Assembly (NCBI GenBank): GCA_965602045.1
Contig: CBFCXR010000040.1
Location: 1-15,682, forward strand
DNA: 15,682 nt
Origin: G020354785 sp965602045
GTDB lineage: Bacteria; Bacteroidota; Bacteroidia; Bacteroidales; UBA10428
Direction: 5' to 3'
Each line of letters starts with the position of its first letter. Positions within the stretch are counted from its first letter, which is position 1. The notes under the pieces are model-generated. The model saw only the letters and a list, made by a program, of their open reading frames with translations. It did no database searches and was not told the DNA's origin. Positions 1 through 8,200 of this stretch are shown piece after piece. The position numbers were made by a program, and so were the translations under genes.

Positions 1-246
1 AATGTTTTAAAAAGCGACAGGGCAATAAAAGTAAGCATAAGGATTATAGAAATATTTGTAAGGATACGTGAAATGCTACTTACCCATAAAAATATACTGC
101 AAAAGCTGGAAGAAATAGAAAGAATATATGCTGATCACGACCAAAAAATAATGCTAATCTTTGAATACTTAAAACAGCTGGAAAAAACCAAGCAAGAAGA
201 ACTGAACTTCAAGAACCGCAAAAAGATAGGATATAAATCCCCCTAA
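1..246 (+). CDS. ORF6N-domain protein, C-terminal part (5' end outside window)
   Basis: Frame 1 is open from the first base to a TAA at 244-246 and gives 81 residues. It reads NVLKSDRAIKVSIRIIEIFVR at the start, then a charged helical stretch (ILQKLEEIERIYADHDQKIM), then IFEYLKQLEK and a basic end, NRKKIGYKSP. This is the usual C-terminal half of ORF6N proteins of Bacteroidota: the 'VL.S.RAI..NI.I...F..LR.ML' helix, a coiled coil, 'IF.YL..L', and a final KIGYK-like motif. The N-terminal ORF6N domain, thought to bind DNA and shared with phage antirepressor-type proteins, lies to the left of the window. Family members are common in accessory and phage-derived DNA, and their cellular role is mostly unknown. 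The last two codons (Ser-Pro) and the stop come from a C-rich palindromic element, so the natural C-terminus may have been slightly altered. Family assignment is from recognition of the sequence pattern. Confidence 0.8.
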   Translation, partial: NVLKSDRAIKVSIRIIEIFVRIREMLLTHKNILQKLEEIERIYADHDQKIMLIFEYLKQLEKTKQEELNFKNRKKIGYKSP

Positions 247-261
247 CCCCCTTAAAAGGGG
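235..261. repeat. C-rich palindromic element (likely interspersed repeat)
   Basis: The element has two C5 runs separated by TAA, then TTAAAA and a G4 run. Its right half pairs as CCCCTT (248-253) with AAGGGG (256-261). I recognise the pattern 'AAATCCCCCTAACCCCCTTNAAAGGGG' as a type that recurs between and at the ends of genes in many Bacteroidota genomes, but this window contains only one copy. It overlaps the last codons and stop of the ORF6N gene. It might act as a weak hairpin at the transcript end, although no T-tract follows. Copy number in the source genome would decide whether it is a true repeat family. Confidence 0.55.
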
Positions 262-266
262 TAATC

Positions 267-398
267 TTATTGGATTCAGACAATGAAATATGAAGAAATA
301 ACAGAAAAGATAATTGGCCTGTTAATAAATTTTGGCAAAAGAAGTCTGGAATTTAAAAGACTGCACAACAAAAAATTTAAATTGAGGTAATCCAATAA
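267..398. repeat. 10-bp inverted repeat flanking the GxxExxY relic
   Basis: TTATTGGATT (267-276) is the exact reverse complement of AATCCAATAA (389-398). The arms enclose the 35-codon relic, and the right arm begins inside its stop codon. A perfect 10-bp pair in this AT-rich sequence could arise by chance. No target-site duplication is evident outside the arms, so I do not call a mobile element. Confidence 0.3.
283..390 (+). pseudogene. Internally deleted GxxExxY protein relic
   Basis: A 35-codon open frame joins two recognisable ends of one family. Residues 1-12 (MKYEEITEKIIG) match the start of GxxExxY proteins (PF13366/TIGR04256-type, related to PD-(D/E)XK nucleases). Residues 12-29 (GLLINFGKRSLEFKRLHN) match the C-terminal end of the same family, which usually reads 'GLLINFG..SLEFKR'. 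The whole middle is absent, including the GxxExxY motif and the predicted catalytic residues (about 85-90 residues in a full-length member). The frame is preserved and the stop is natural. The junction falls at Ile-Ile-Gly, where both ends of a full gene would encode a similar K-I/L-G stretch, so deletion between short similar sequences is a reasonable inference. Any product would lack the fold, so I call it a relic. The alignment is from memory of the family, not a search. Confidence 0.7.
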
Positions 399-415
399 TC
401 CTAAAAATCATGGTT

Positions 416-423
416 TATATTTG
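416..423 (+). promoter_or_regulatory. Candidate -7 box upstream of the PfkB kinase
   Basis: TATATTTG is an exact match to the Bacteroidota -7 consensus TAnnTTTG, 41 bp upstream of the kinase ATG. No TTTG or TTG is present 17-23 bp further upstream, so only half of the promoter is supported. Confidence 0.4.
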
Positions 424-464
424 TATTAATTATTAATAAAAAGTTCAAACCAAATATTTATATT

Positions 465-1430
465 ATGGCAAAAGTATTGGGAATAGGAAATGCATTAGTT
501 GATATTCTTATTAAGCTAAAGGATGATACGCTGCTGAGCAGTTTTTCCTTACCAAAGGGAAGCATGCAATTAGTAGATAAGGATTTTGCAAGAAAACTGG
601 AAAAGGCGGCAGATGAATTAGATAAACAGCAGGCATCAGGAGGATCGGCAGCCAACACTATACACGGACTTGCGCAATTGGGTATTAAAACAGGATTTAT
701 AGGAAAAGTTGGCAGTGATACTTTAGGGAATTTTTTCAGAGAAGACATGGAAAAATCCGGGATAAATCCCATATTGTTTCATGGGCAGTCTGACACAGGA
801 AGAGCTGTTACATTAATAAGCCCGGATTCGGAACGTACATTTGCCGTTTATCTTGGTGCAGCACTTGAACAAACATCAGATGAGATTAATAGCGCCCTCT
901 TTGAAGGATATCAATATTTGCATATTGAAGGATATTTGGTACAAAACCATGAATTAATTGAAACAGCTCTTAAGCTGGCAAAGCAAAATAATCTGATGGT
1001 GTCCCTGGATTTGGCAAGTTATAACGTTGTTGAGGATAATTGTGATTTTTTGAAGGCTTGTGTCGCCGGCTATGTCGATATTATATTTGCTAATGAAGAA
1101 GAAGCAAAGGCATTTACAGGGAAAGAACCTGAAGAAGCCCTGGTTGATCTTGCTGATATAACTGAAATTGCAGTAGTAAAAATCGGAGAAAAGGGCTCCC
1201 TGATTATGAAGAATAATGAATTTTATAAAGTTGGCATTGTAAAAGCCAATTGTATTGATACTACCGGGGCAGGCGATTTATATGCTGCAGGATTTTTATA
1301 CGGATTAATAAATGATTTGCCTCCGGGAGAAAGTGGTGAAATTGGGGCTCTTCTGTCAGGGAAAGTAATTGAAAATATTGGGGCCAAGATAAACAGAAAT
1401 ACATGGAATGAAATAAAAAACAACTTGTGA
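465..1430 (+). CDS. PfkB-family carbohydrate kinase (adenosine kinase-like)
   Basis: This is a 321-residue ribokinase-fold cytoplasmic kinase that transfers phosphate from ATP to a sugar or nucleoside. The N-terminal beta strand reads VLGIGNALVDI. The substrate-side motif GGSAANT is at residues 59-65. The second PfkB signature, DTTGAGD, is at residues 265-271, where Gly268-Gly270 form the anion hole and Asp271 is the catalytic base. Length is normal for the family. The N-terminal 'PKGSMQLVD' (30-38) and overall pattern resemble Bacteroidota proteins annotated as adenosine kinases, but the family is promiscuous and substrate cannot be fixed from sequence; ribokinase- or fructokinase-like activity remains possible. 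The ATG follows an AT-rich leader without a Shine-Dalgarno sequence, normal in this phylum. The gene stands alone on its strand and converges on carA with a 7-bp gap. Confidence 0.88.
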   Translation: MAKVLGIGNALVDILIKLKDDTLLSSFSLPKGSMQLVDKDFARKLEKAADELDKQQASGGSAANTIHGLAQLGIKTGFIGKVGSDTLGNFFREDMEKSGINPILFHGQSDTGRAVTLISPDSERTFAVYLGAALEQTSDEINSALFEGYQYLHIEGYLVQNHELIETALKLAKQNNLMVSLDLASYNVVEDNCDFLKACVAGYVDIIFANEEEAKAFTGKEPEEALVDLADITEIAVVKIGEKGSLIMKNNEFYKVGIVKANCIDTTGAGDLYAAGFLYGLINDLPPGESGEIGALLSGKVIENIGAKINRNTWNEIKNNL

Positions 1431-1437
1431 CAGATAT

Positions 1438-2520
1438 TTATTTTTTATGTTTCTTTACCAAATCCAGAAACTGATCAAACAGAAATTCCGTATCGGTTGG
1501 GCCACCTGAAGCTTCAGGATGAAATTGCGATGAAAAAAACGGCTTTGATTTGTGTTTCATCCCTTCATTTGTACCATCGTTAAGGTTTATAAATAATGGA
1601 ATCCAATCATCAGGTAATGTTTTGTTGTTAATTGCGAAGCCATGATTCTGTGAGGTAATATATGCTTTATTCGTTCCGGTTTGAATAACAGGTTGATTAT
1701 GACTTCGATGGCCGTATTTCAGTTTATACGAATCAGCGCCGGCTGCTAATGCCATCAGTTGGTTTCCCAGGCATATACCATAAACAGGGATTTCCTTTTC
1801 ATAAACCTCTCTAATACTCTCAATAGTCTTTTTACAAATTTTAGGATCACCCGGGCCATTTGAAATAAATAATCCGTCAAATTTTTCTTCTGAAATGTCC
1901 CAGTCCCACGGAACAAGTATTACAGTTGTGTCCCGCTTTAATAAGTTCCGTATAATATTATATTTTACTCCGCAATCTATTAGCAGGATTTTATATTTCC
2001 CTTTTCCAAAGATCTTTTTTTCTTTAATGCTAACCTGGTCCACCAGGTTATCTTTATTGGGATCATAATAGTCAATATTATCTCCGTTAAAAATAATCTT
2101 ACCTAACATCGTTCCGTGCTCTCTGAGAATCTTTGTTAATTGCCTTGTATCGACACCACATATGCCGGGTACTTTATATTCTTTGAGCCAGTCTCCCAGA
2201 CTTTTATCTGCATTCCAGTGGCTGTATTCTTTAGTATAATCAGATATTATTAAGCCTGATATATGCATAGCATATGATTCAAAAAACTTGTACATATCAT
2301 CTGCCTTCTCTCCGGAAGGAACACCATAATTACCAATAATAGGATATGTAAGCACCAGGACCTGGCCTTTATATGAAGGATCTGTCATGCTTTCAGGATA
2401 CCCGGTCATTGCAGTGTTAAATACTATTTCACCGGAAACAGATTTTTCATATCCGAATGAAGTTCCATGAAATTCGGTGGAATCTTCCAATATTAACTTT
2501 ACTTCTTTTTCTTCAGTCAT
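1438..2520 (-). CDS. carA: Carbamoyl-phosphate synthase small subunit
   Basis: CarA is the glutamine amidotransferase subunit of carbamoyl-phosphate synthase. It releases ammonia from glutamine and channels it to CarB, feeding pyrimidine and arginine synthesis. The 360-residue length is normal. The N-terminal CPSase small-chain domain includes FNTAMTGYPESMTDPSY (34-50) and GICGVDTRQLTK (119-130). The class I amidotransferase domain starts near residue 176. Its triad is visible: Cys250 in YGICLGNQ, and His334 and Glu336 in FHPEASGGP. SNGPGDP (220-226) and NHGFA (292-296) are also present. Residue 253 is Asn where many class I amidotransferases have His (GLGHQ-type motif); this position is not catalytic. 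No carB is in the window. The start is 15 bp from the end of the upstream thioredoxin-like gene, so the two are probably co-transcribed. Confidence 0.95.
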   Translation of the reverse strand: MTEEKEVKLILEDSTEFHGTSFGYEKSVSGEIVFNTAMTGYPESMTDPSYKGQVLVLTYPIIGNYGVPSGEKADDMYKFFESYAMHISGLIISDYTKEYSHWNADKSLGDWLKEYKVPGICGVDTRQLTKILREHGTMLGKIIFNGDNIDYYDPNKDNLVDQVSIKEKKIFGKGKYKILLIDCGVKYNIIRNLLKRDTTVILVPWDWDISEEKFDGLFISNGPGDPKICKKTIESIREVYEKEIPVYGICLGNQLMALAAGADSYKLKYGHRSHNQPVIQTGTNKAYITSQNHGFAINNKTLPDDWIPLFINLNDGTNEGMKHKSKPFFSSQFHPEASGGPTDTEFLFDQFLDLVKKHKK

Positions 2521-2535
2521 ATGAATAAAAAATAT

Positions 2536-4017
2536 TTACTTTAAATCCCTTTGCCTGATTAATGCATTTATTATTTCCTCAGTTTGTTCAGGGCCAATCT
2601 TTTTTGCTACTATTGTTTTGTTTTTATCTAATATAAATATCTGGGGAGTTACTGATATGTCATATTTAACTTTAAAATCGTAAGAATAAGGATTCCATGC
2701 ATTTATCCAGTCATATAACTTATATTTATTAACAAAGTTAATCCACTTGATTTTTCCTTCCTCTCCGAATAATGTACTTACTGATAACACTTTTGTATTT
2801 TTATCCTTTAGTTTCGTTTGAAAAATTTCATGCATTTTGGGTACGATTTTTTTGCAATGTCCGCAGTCTGCTTCCCAGAACATCAGAACAATAAAATCCG
2901 ATTCAGTTTTATAAAGGCTAATTGGTTTGCCAACATGTGGAAATCTTTTTAGAGCCGTATCATTTTCAGCTTTAATAAAATGCTCTGACGGAACATGAAT
3001 TAGTTCTATATCCGGTGCAGGTTTACCTATTAAAAGCGGTCTTTGCTTTTCTACTCTTTCTTTCAAACCTTCAATGAACTTTGGATCACTCCACCATGAG
3101 TCAGATAAGTAATATTTATCAGCAATATGAATCTGAACTGCATCCATGCCCATAATATTAAGTTTACCATAATAATTAAATAAAGTGATGAGCATATATC
3201 TGAACAAATTTGAGTCTACTTTTGATTTTTCTAATAGCATATCTACTTCGGGAATAATAGAATCAGGTATTTGAGGAATTACATTTTTGATGTAGTTCAT
3301 AATTTTTTCTTCATATATCGGAGTTTTTAGTAAACGTGCATCCGAAATATCAAAATTATCAAAATAATGATTTCTGAAATAATAGTATTGCCAGGTTGAA
3401 TCAACAATATTTCCGGCATTGTCTTTTGGCGGCTCAGGCATTTCTATGTCGAGTGTGGCTTTTAAGAAGGTTGAAACAAATAAGCCGGGATTCTCTTCGA
3501 CTATCTTGTTTATGTAAGCGATTCTGTTTTCATTTATTTCTTTTAACCGGTCCTTATAGGATTGCTTTTCCTCGTTATTATCAGTTTCTTTCAGCTTTTT
3601 TTGCAGGTCATTTGCATTTACCTGAATAGATTTCATATACTTCTGGAATTTGTTGAATACCAGATTTTCATCGGAACCTTTGATAATCATATTCTCTATA
3701 AAATCAACAGTGTCCGTTTCAATATAAAATTTCTGGTTATCACCTATTAAGATCTCAAAATACTTTGTGCTTGGCAGAAAAACAATGTACATCCCTCCGT
3801 CCAGCTTTTTTCCCCCTTTGAAGATTCCTACTCCTTTTTTATTTAACCAGGCTGTATCATGAGGGTACATCGACTTATTCAAATAATGGCCGAGAATGAT
3901 AGTAGTATCACTAAGATCATTTATTTTAACTTCTAATTTATATCCTTGTGTATTAGCAATTAAGAATAGGTTGATAACTATGCAAAGTGACAAACTATAT
4001 TTAAGTAATTTATTCAT
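2536..4017 (-). CDS. Secreted thioredoxin-like protein (DUF4369/DUF5106-type N-terminus, TlpA-like C-terminus)
   Basis: This is a 493-residue exported protein of the type Bacteroidota use for thiol-disulphide or peroxide chemistry in the periplasm. Residues 1-24 are a signal peptide (basic start, hydrophobic core LSLCIVINLFLIA). No lipobox is evident, so it is likely soluble. Residues 26-115 form a beta-rich DUF4369-like domain, and 120-175 are highly charged and probably coiled. A helical DUF5106-like middle follows. From about residue 330 (GKPAPDIEL) there is an AhpC/TlpA-type thioredoxin fold with the redox site CGHC at 385-388 and the cis-proline in SVTPQIFI (455-462). Substrate is unknown. 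Six D-(S/T)-(A/I/L/V/M/T) triplets lie at residues 37, 54, 102, 206, 252 and 353. That is the Bacteroides O-glycosylation sequon, in keeping with a secreted protein. The gene precedes carA by 15 bp. Confidence 0.85.
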   Translation of the reverse strand: MNKLLKYSLSLCIVINLFLIANTQGYKLEVKINDLSDTTIILGHYLNKSMYPHDTAWLNKKGVGIFKGGKKLDGGMYIVFLPSTKYFEILIGDNQKFYIETDTVDFIENMIIKGSDENLVFNKFQKYMKSIQVNANDLQKKLKETDNNEEKQSYKDRLKEINENRIAYINKIVEENPGLFVSTFLKATLDIEMPEPPKDNAGNIVDSTWQYYYFRNHYFDNFDISDARLLKTPIYEEKIMNYIKNVIPQIPDSIIPEVDMLLEKSKVDSNLFRYMLITLFNYYGKLNIMGMDAVQIHIADKYYLSDSWWSDPKFIEGLKERVEKQRPLLIGKPAPDIELIHVPSEHFIKAENDTALKRFPHVGKPISLYKTESDFIVLMFWEADCGHCKKIVPKMHEIFQTKLKDKNTKVLSVSTLFGEEGKIKWINFVNKYKLYDWINAWNPYSYDFKVKYDISVTPQIFILDKNKTIVAKKIGPEQTEEIINALIRQRDLK

Positions 4018-4308
4018 AGTAATTATAGCTAAAATAGTAAGATAGTAATATTAACATGATATGTAATTGTAAAAGCCCAAAATTAGAGATAAATGAATAA
4101 TTAAAAAATATAATAATCATGTGAAACAGATATTTTATAATTACAGCATTGTGAAACAGCTTAATCTGATAACACAGGAAATTATTATTTGCTTAATTTT
4201 TATAATTTAGCCGAATTGAATAATTAACAAATAGTTGTTTAATTCATTCATAATAATTTAAATTTTCGTTTCATTTTAATCTTATATTTTTATGATGCAA
4301 TAAATTTA
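4018..4308. promoter_or_regulatory. Divergent intergenic region with candidate promoters
   Basis: This very AT-rich 291-bp spacer separates the divergent thioredoxin-like and polyprenyl synthase genes, so promoters for both must lie here or nearby. On the minus strand, 4078-4085 reads TAATTTTG, an exact TAnnTTTG, but no -33 TTG occurs at the expected distance. On the plus strand, 4283-4290 reads TATATTTT, 7 of 8 matches, also without a clear -33. The only other structure is the pair of direct repeats at 4120-4159. I see no small gene or RNA in it. Confidence 0.4.
4120..4159. repeat. Pair of 10-bp direct repeats, TGTGAAACAG
   Basis: TGTGAAACAG occurs at 4120-4129 and again at 4150-4159, exactly 30 bp start to start, or nearly three helical turns. 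Similarity does not extend beyond the 10 bases. The position, 103 bp or more upstream of one gene and 150 bp or more upstream of the other, would suit a regulator binding two sites on one face of the helix. Chance duplication is the alternative. Confidence 0.35.
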
Positions 4309-5289
4309 ATGATTATGTACTCATTTGAATACTGTCAGGATCTAATAAATAAAGAGCTTGAGAATATTGATCTTAAAGGATCTCCATTTAACTTATATGA
4401 ACCGATTCGTTATATTCTGTCTGTTGGAGGTAAACGAATACGTCCGTCTTTAACTCTGATGGGGTGTAACTTGTTTTCTGATAATATTAACGATGCAATA
4501 AAACCTGCTATTGCAGTAGAGATTTTTCACAATTTCACTTTAATGCATGATGATATTATGGATAAAGCGGATACCAGGCGTAATCACGCTACTATTCATA
4601 AAAAATGGAATGAAAATATTGCTATTCTTTCCGGGGATGCTATGTTAATTAAGTCGTACGAATATTTATCAGCATGCCAGGATAATATTATTAAGAAAAT
4701 ACTTGCGCTATTTAATAAAACGGCTCTGAAAGTATGTGAAGGACAACAATATGATATGAATTTTGAAAGTAAAAACAATGTTTCAATTGAGGAGTATTTA
4801 AGAATGATTGAACTCAAAACTGCTGTACTGCTTGCTACATCATCAAAAATCGGAGCATTAACCGGACAGGCCTCAGCAGATGATGCGGAGTTACTTTATG
4901 AATTCGGCAGGTATACCGGTATTGCTTTTCAATTGCAGGATGATTTACTTGATGTCTATGCCAGGCCGGAGGTCTTTGGTAAAGCAGTTGGGGCGGATAT
5001 TGTGGCAAATAAAAAGACATATCTTCTTGTTTCTGCTCTGAATTGTAAAGACAAAAATCTAATATCAGAATTGATCAGCTGGATTGAAAAGAAAGAGTTT
5101 GATAAAGAAAAAAAAATAAAAAAAGTAACTGAAATTTTTAACAGACTTGGTTTAAAAGACACGACAAAAGCGAAAATTTCAGATTACATGAACAAGGGAT
5201 TCAACTCTCTTGAAAAAATTTCTGTTTCTGATAACAGGAAGACTAACCTCAGGGAACTGGTGCAAAGAATGATATCACGGGTAAAATAA
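4309..5289 (+). CDS. Polyprenyl (isoprenyl) diphosphate synthase, short-chain type
   Basis: This cytoplasmic trans-prenyltransferase condenses isopentenyl diphosphate with an allylic diphosphate. The 326-residue protein has both Asp-rich metal-binding motifs: DDIMD (first, 81-85) and DDLLD (second, 211-215). It also has GGKRIRPSL (40-48) for diphosphate binding, Arg90-Arg91 after the first motif, and the GQQYDMNFE helix (145-153). The first motif has no two-residue insertion. The residue five before it is Phe76 and the next is Thr77, a pattern linked to C20 products in archaeal-type synthases, so farnesyl- or geranylgeranyl-diphosphate synthesis is more likely than a long chain. That is inference. 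ATG codons occur at 4309 and 4315; the second (MYSFEYCQ) better resembles the usual start of relatives, so the first two residues are doubtful. The gene ends 3 bp from the converging DUF2723 gene. Confidence 0.9.
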   Translation: MIMYSFEYCQDLINKELENIDLKGSPFNLYEPIRYILSVGGKRIRPSLTLMGCNLFSDNINDAIKPAIAVEIFHNFTLMHDDIMDKADTRRNHATIHKKWNENIAILSGDAMLIKSYEYLSACQDNIIKKILALFNKTALKVCEGQQYDMNFESKNNVSIEEYLRMIELKTAVLLATSSKIGALTGQASADDAELLYEFGRYTGIAFQLQDDLLDVYARPEVFGKAVGADIVANKKTYLLVSALNCKDKNLISELISWIEKKEFDKEKKIKKVTEIFNRLGLKDTTKAKISDYMNKGFNSLEKISVSDNRKTNLRELVQRMISRVK

Positions 5290-5292
5290 ATA

Positions 5293-8200
5293 TTACTGCG
5301 AACGGTTCATTTTATCTGAATAATTTTGGTAATAGCCATTGAACATTTCTTCCAGCTTTTGTGCTAACTCATTTTGCTTATAAGTCCGACTGAGAATCAG
5401 CAGGTTTTTTAATATCTGAAGATTTATCCGTATTTCAGGACTAATGGTTGATATAAACTCATTTGTTTGATCGAAATAATAATTTAAATTATCATCACAT
5501 ATTTGTGCATTCTTTTCAGCCAGCAAATTGGCTTTTTCAAATGCCCTGCATTTATAATAACTTTCAATAATCGGTGGCATAAACATATTATATGGAATGT
5601 TTTTATGTGGAGTAAGTTCAATGCATTTATCGAGCACCACGACAGCTCTTTCAATATTATTCTCTTTTATGTATTCGTTAGCAAGACGGTTAAATCTATG
5701 TCTTAGTCGTAAAAAATGCAATGTTTTAACATGGAAATTATCAAGGTATACGTCAGGATCATTCATACCTCCCCACTTAAATTTATTCATCAGATTATCA
5801 TACATTATTTCAGTATCGATTCTTCCCGGGCTGTATCTGTCAGTAACGGTCTTTATTGGTACCAGGCGATAAGCAAATCCTTCAAGCTGTAAATAGTCTT
5901 TTAATCCGATCAAACCTTCATGTCCTGTAGCAAGAAAATATATCGGCCGTTCCCAGTTATTATTTGCCAGGATGTCTAATACAATTAACTCGCTTTTGCC
6001 TAAATATCTTGCATTAATCGTCCAATCAACAGGGGAGACTATTTTATCAGCATCTGCAGGCTTAACAGTGCCATTTGAAATTACTTTTGCTGAATCAACA
6101 GGCAATCTGAATTTATGCGTTGGAATATAATCGTATCTTATTCCCGATTGTGTTTCAAGTTTTGTTTGTATGTTGTCGCTTCCCACAAACTGCATAATTC
6201 TTTTTATATCAACATATTCATCAATCTTGTTATTGAGATAGACTACATCGCGGGTACCCATCTTGTACTGATTGTAAGTAAGAGAAAAAGGAAGTGGGTC
6301 CGATTCGTATGCTTTTAATTTCATCTGTTTAATATACCAGTCCATATTCAAAAGCATCAGGTTTACTATCCTTACATCCGTTCTTATCCCTTCTACTTCC
6401 TGGGCATACCATAAAGGAAAAGTATCATTATCTCCATTTGTAAATAATATTGCATTTGGAGCGCAGGTATTAAGACAATCATAAGCGATATCCCTGGTAG
6501 TATATCTTTTTGATCGATCATGATCATCCCAGTTCTCAGATGCCATAATTCCCGGTACAATTAATAAACATAAAACTATTACCAGAATATTAGTAACAAT
6601 GGTTTGAAAATATTTGTGAAGCAGGTTTATGATTCCGAGTACACCTAAACCAATCCATATTGTAAATGCATAAAACGAACCGGCATAGGCATAATCCCTT
6701 TCTCTGGGTTGTGTTGGAGTTTGATTCAGGTAAATCACAATTGCTAATCCTGTTAATATAAATAGCAGCATCACTACCCAAAAATTTTTAACATCTTTTT
6801 TAAGATGATATAGTAATCCAATAAAACCTAAAATAAACGGCAGGAAAAAATATGTATTTCGTGAGGGATGATTTTTAATATCATCAGGCATATTTTTTTG
6901 GTTGCCAATAATAAACTGGTCAATAAAGGGAATACCACTAATCCAGTTGCCATTTAAGTAGCTTCCGAATCCTTGAATATCATTTTGCCTGCCAGCAAAA
7001 TTCCACATGAAATATCTGAAATACATATGTCCGATTTGATATTTAAAAAGGAATTTTAAGTTTTGAATGAATGTCGGAGGATTTTTGGATTTGGTATTAT
7101 CATAAACTACTTTGCCGTAATCATTTCTCATTATATTGCCATTATTGTCCCTTTTTGGCTCGTATAAATCCTTTTCTTTCAAGTCAGCCCATTGCATATA
7201 GACTTCAACATGTTCACGGCTCGAGCTGAACATTCTTGGAAAAAATGTAATGAATTTTTTATCATATATATATTCTGTTTTATAATAATGCATTTTATAT
7301 TTTCCGTCAATTTGCGTATAAGTTGGTTTTCCTTTTTTAGTGCCGGTTGGGGGGGCATTAAAATATTGTCCTCTTAACAGGGGCCTGTCACCATATTGTT
7401 CCCTGTTAAGATATGATAACAATGAAAAAACGTTTTCAGGATCATTCTCATCCATAGGGGGATTCGCTAGTGAGCGTATTACTATTGTAGCATATGAAGC
7501 ATATCCAATAAGAATTACAGTGAAACAAATTAAAATCAGGTTATAAACGCGATTAAATCTTTTTAAAAGTTCATTTTTGTCTATTTCATTAAAAAATGAC
7601 ATCCAGATAATATATCCGGGAATTAAAGCGAAATATGAAAGTATAATAGTTTTAAAAAGGTTTCTTTTCGTGATGGAATAAATTAACAGAAATACTATAT
7701 TAAATATTATACCTACAGTAAGAGTCCAAATAGCAAAGTTTAATGCACTGAAACTTACAAGATATAATATTTCGGATTTCCTTCCTTCTGAATGCGTCGC
7801 TTTGAGACCGGTAATAATAAAAATAAGAAGGAGGCAGAGAAATATAATAATTCCGGAATTATAAGGCATTCCGAATTTATTTACACATAATAACTCATGA
7901 AGAGAAGCAATTTTAACAATACGCATAATAATCCCGTATTGGATAAAGCTTAGAATAAAAACAGAAATCAGAAGTGCTACAAAAACTCCAACCGGAGTTA
8001 CCTTATATTTTCTAAAGTAGTATACAAAAACAATAGCGGGAATTGTTAGTAAATTCAAAAGATGAACACCAATTGAAAGGCCCATAAGGAAAGCAATTAA
8101 GACTAACCACCGGTTGGCATATTTTTCGTCGGCAACATTATCCCACTTAAGTATAGCCCAAAATACAATGGCTGTAAAAAAGGATGAGCTTGCATATACT

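Noticed and set aside
3396..3750. Open frames opposite the thioredoxin-like gene, and similar antisense frames over carA, DUF2723, queA and ilvE.
   Set aside because: They lack recognisable motifs, start and end arbitrarily, and lie entirely within well-supported genes on the other strand.
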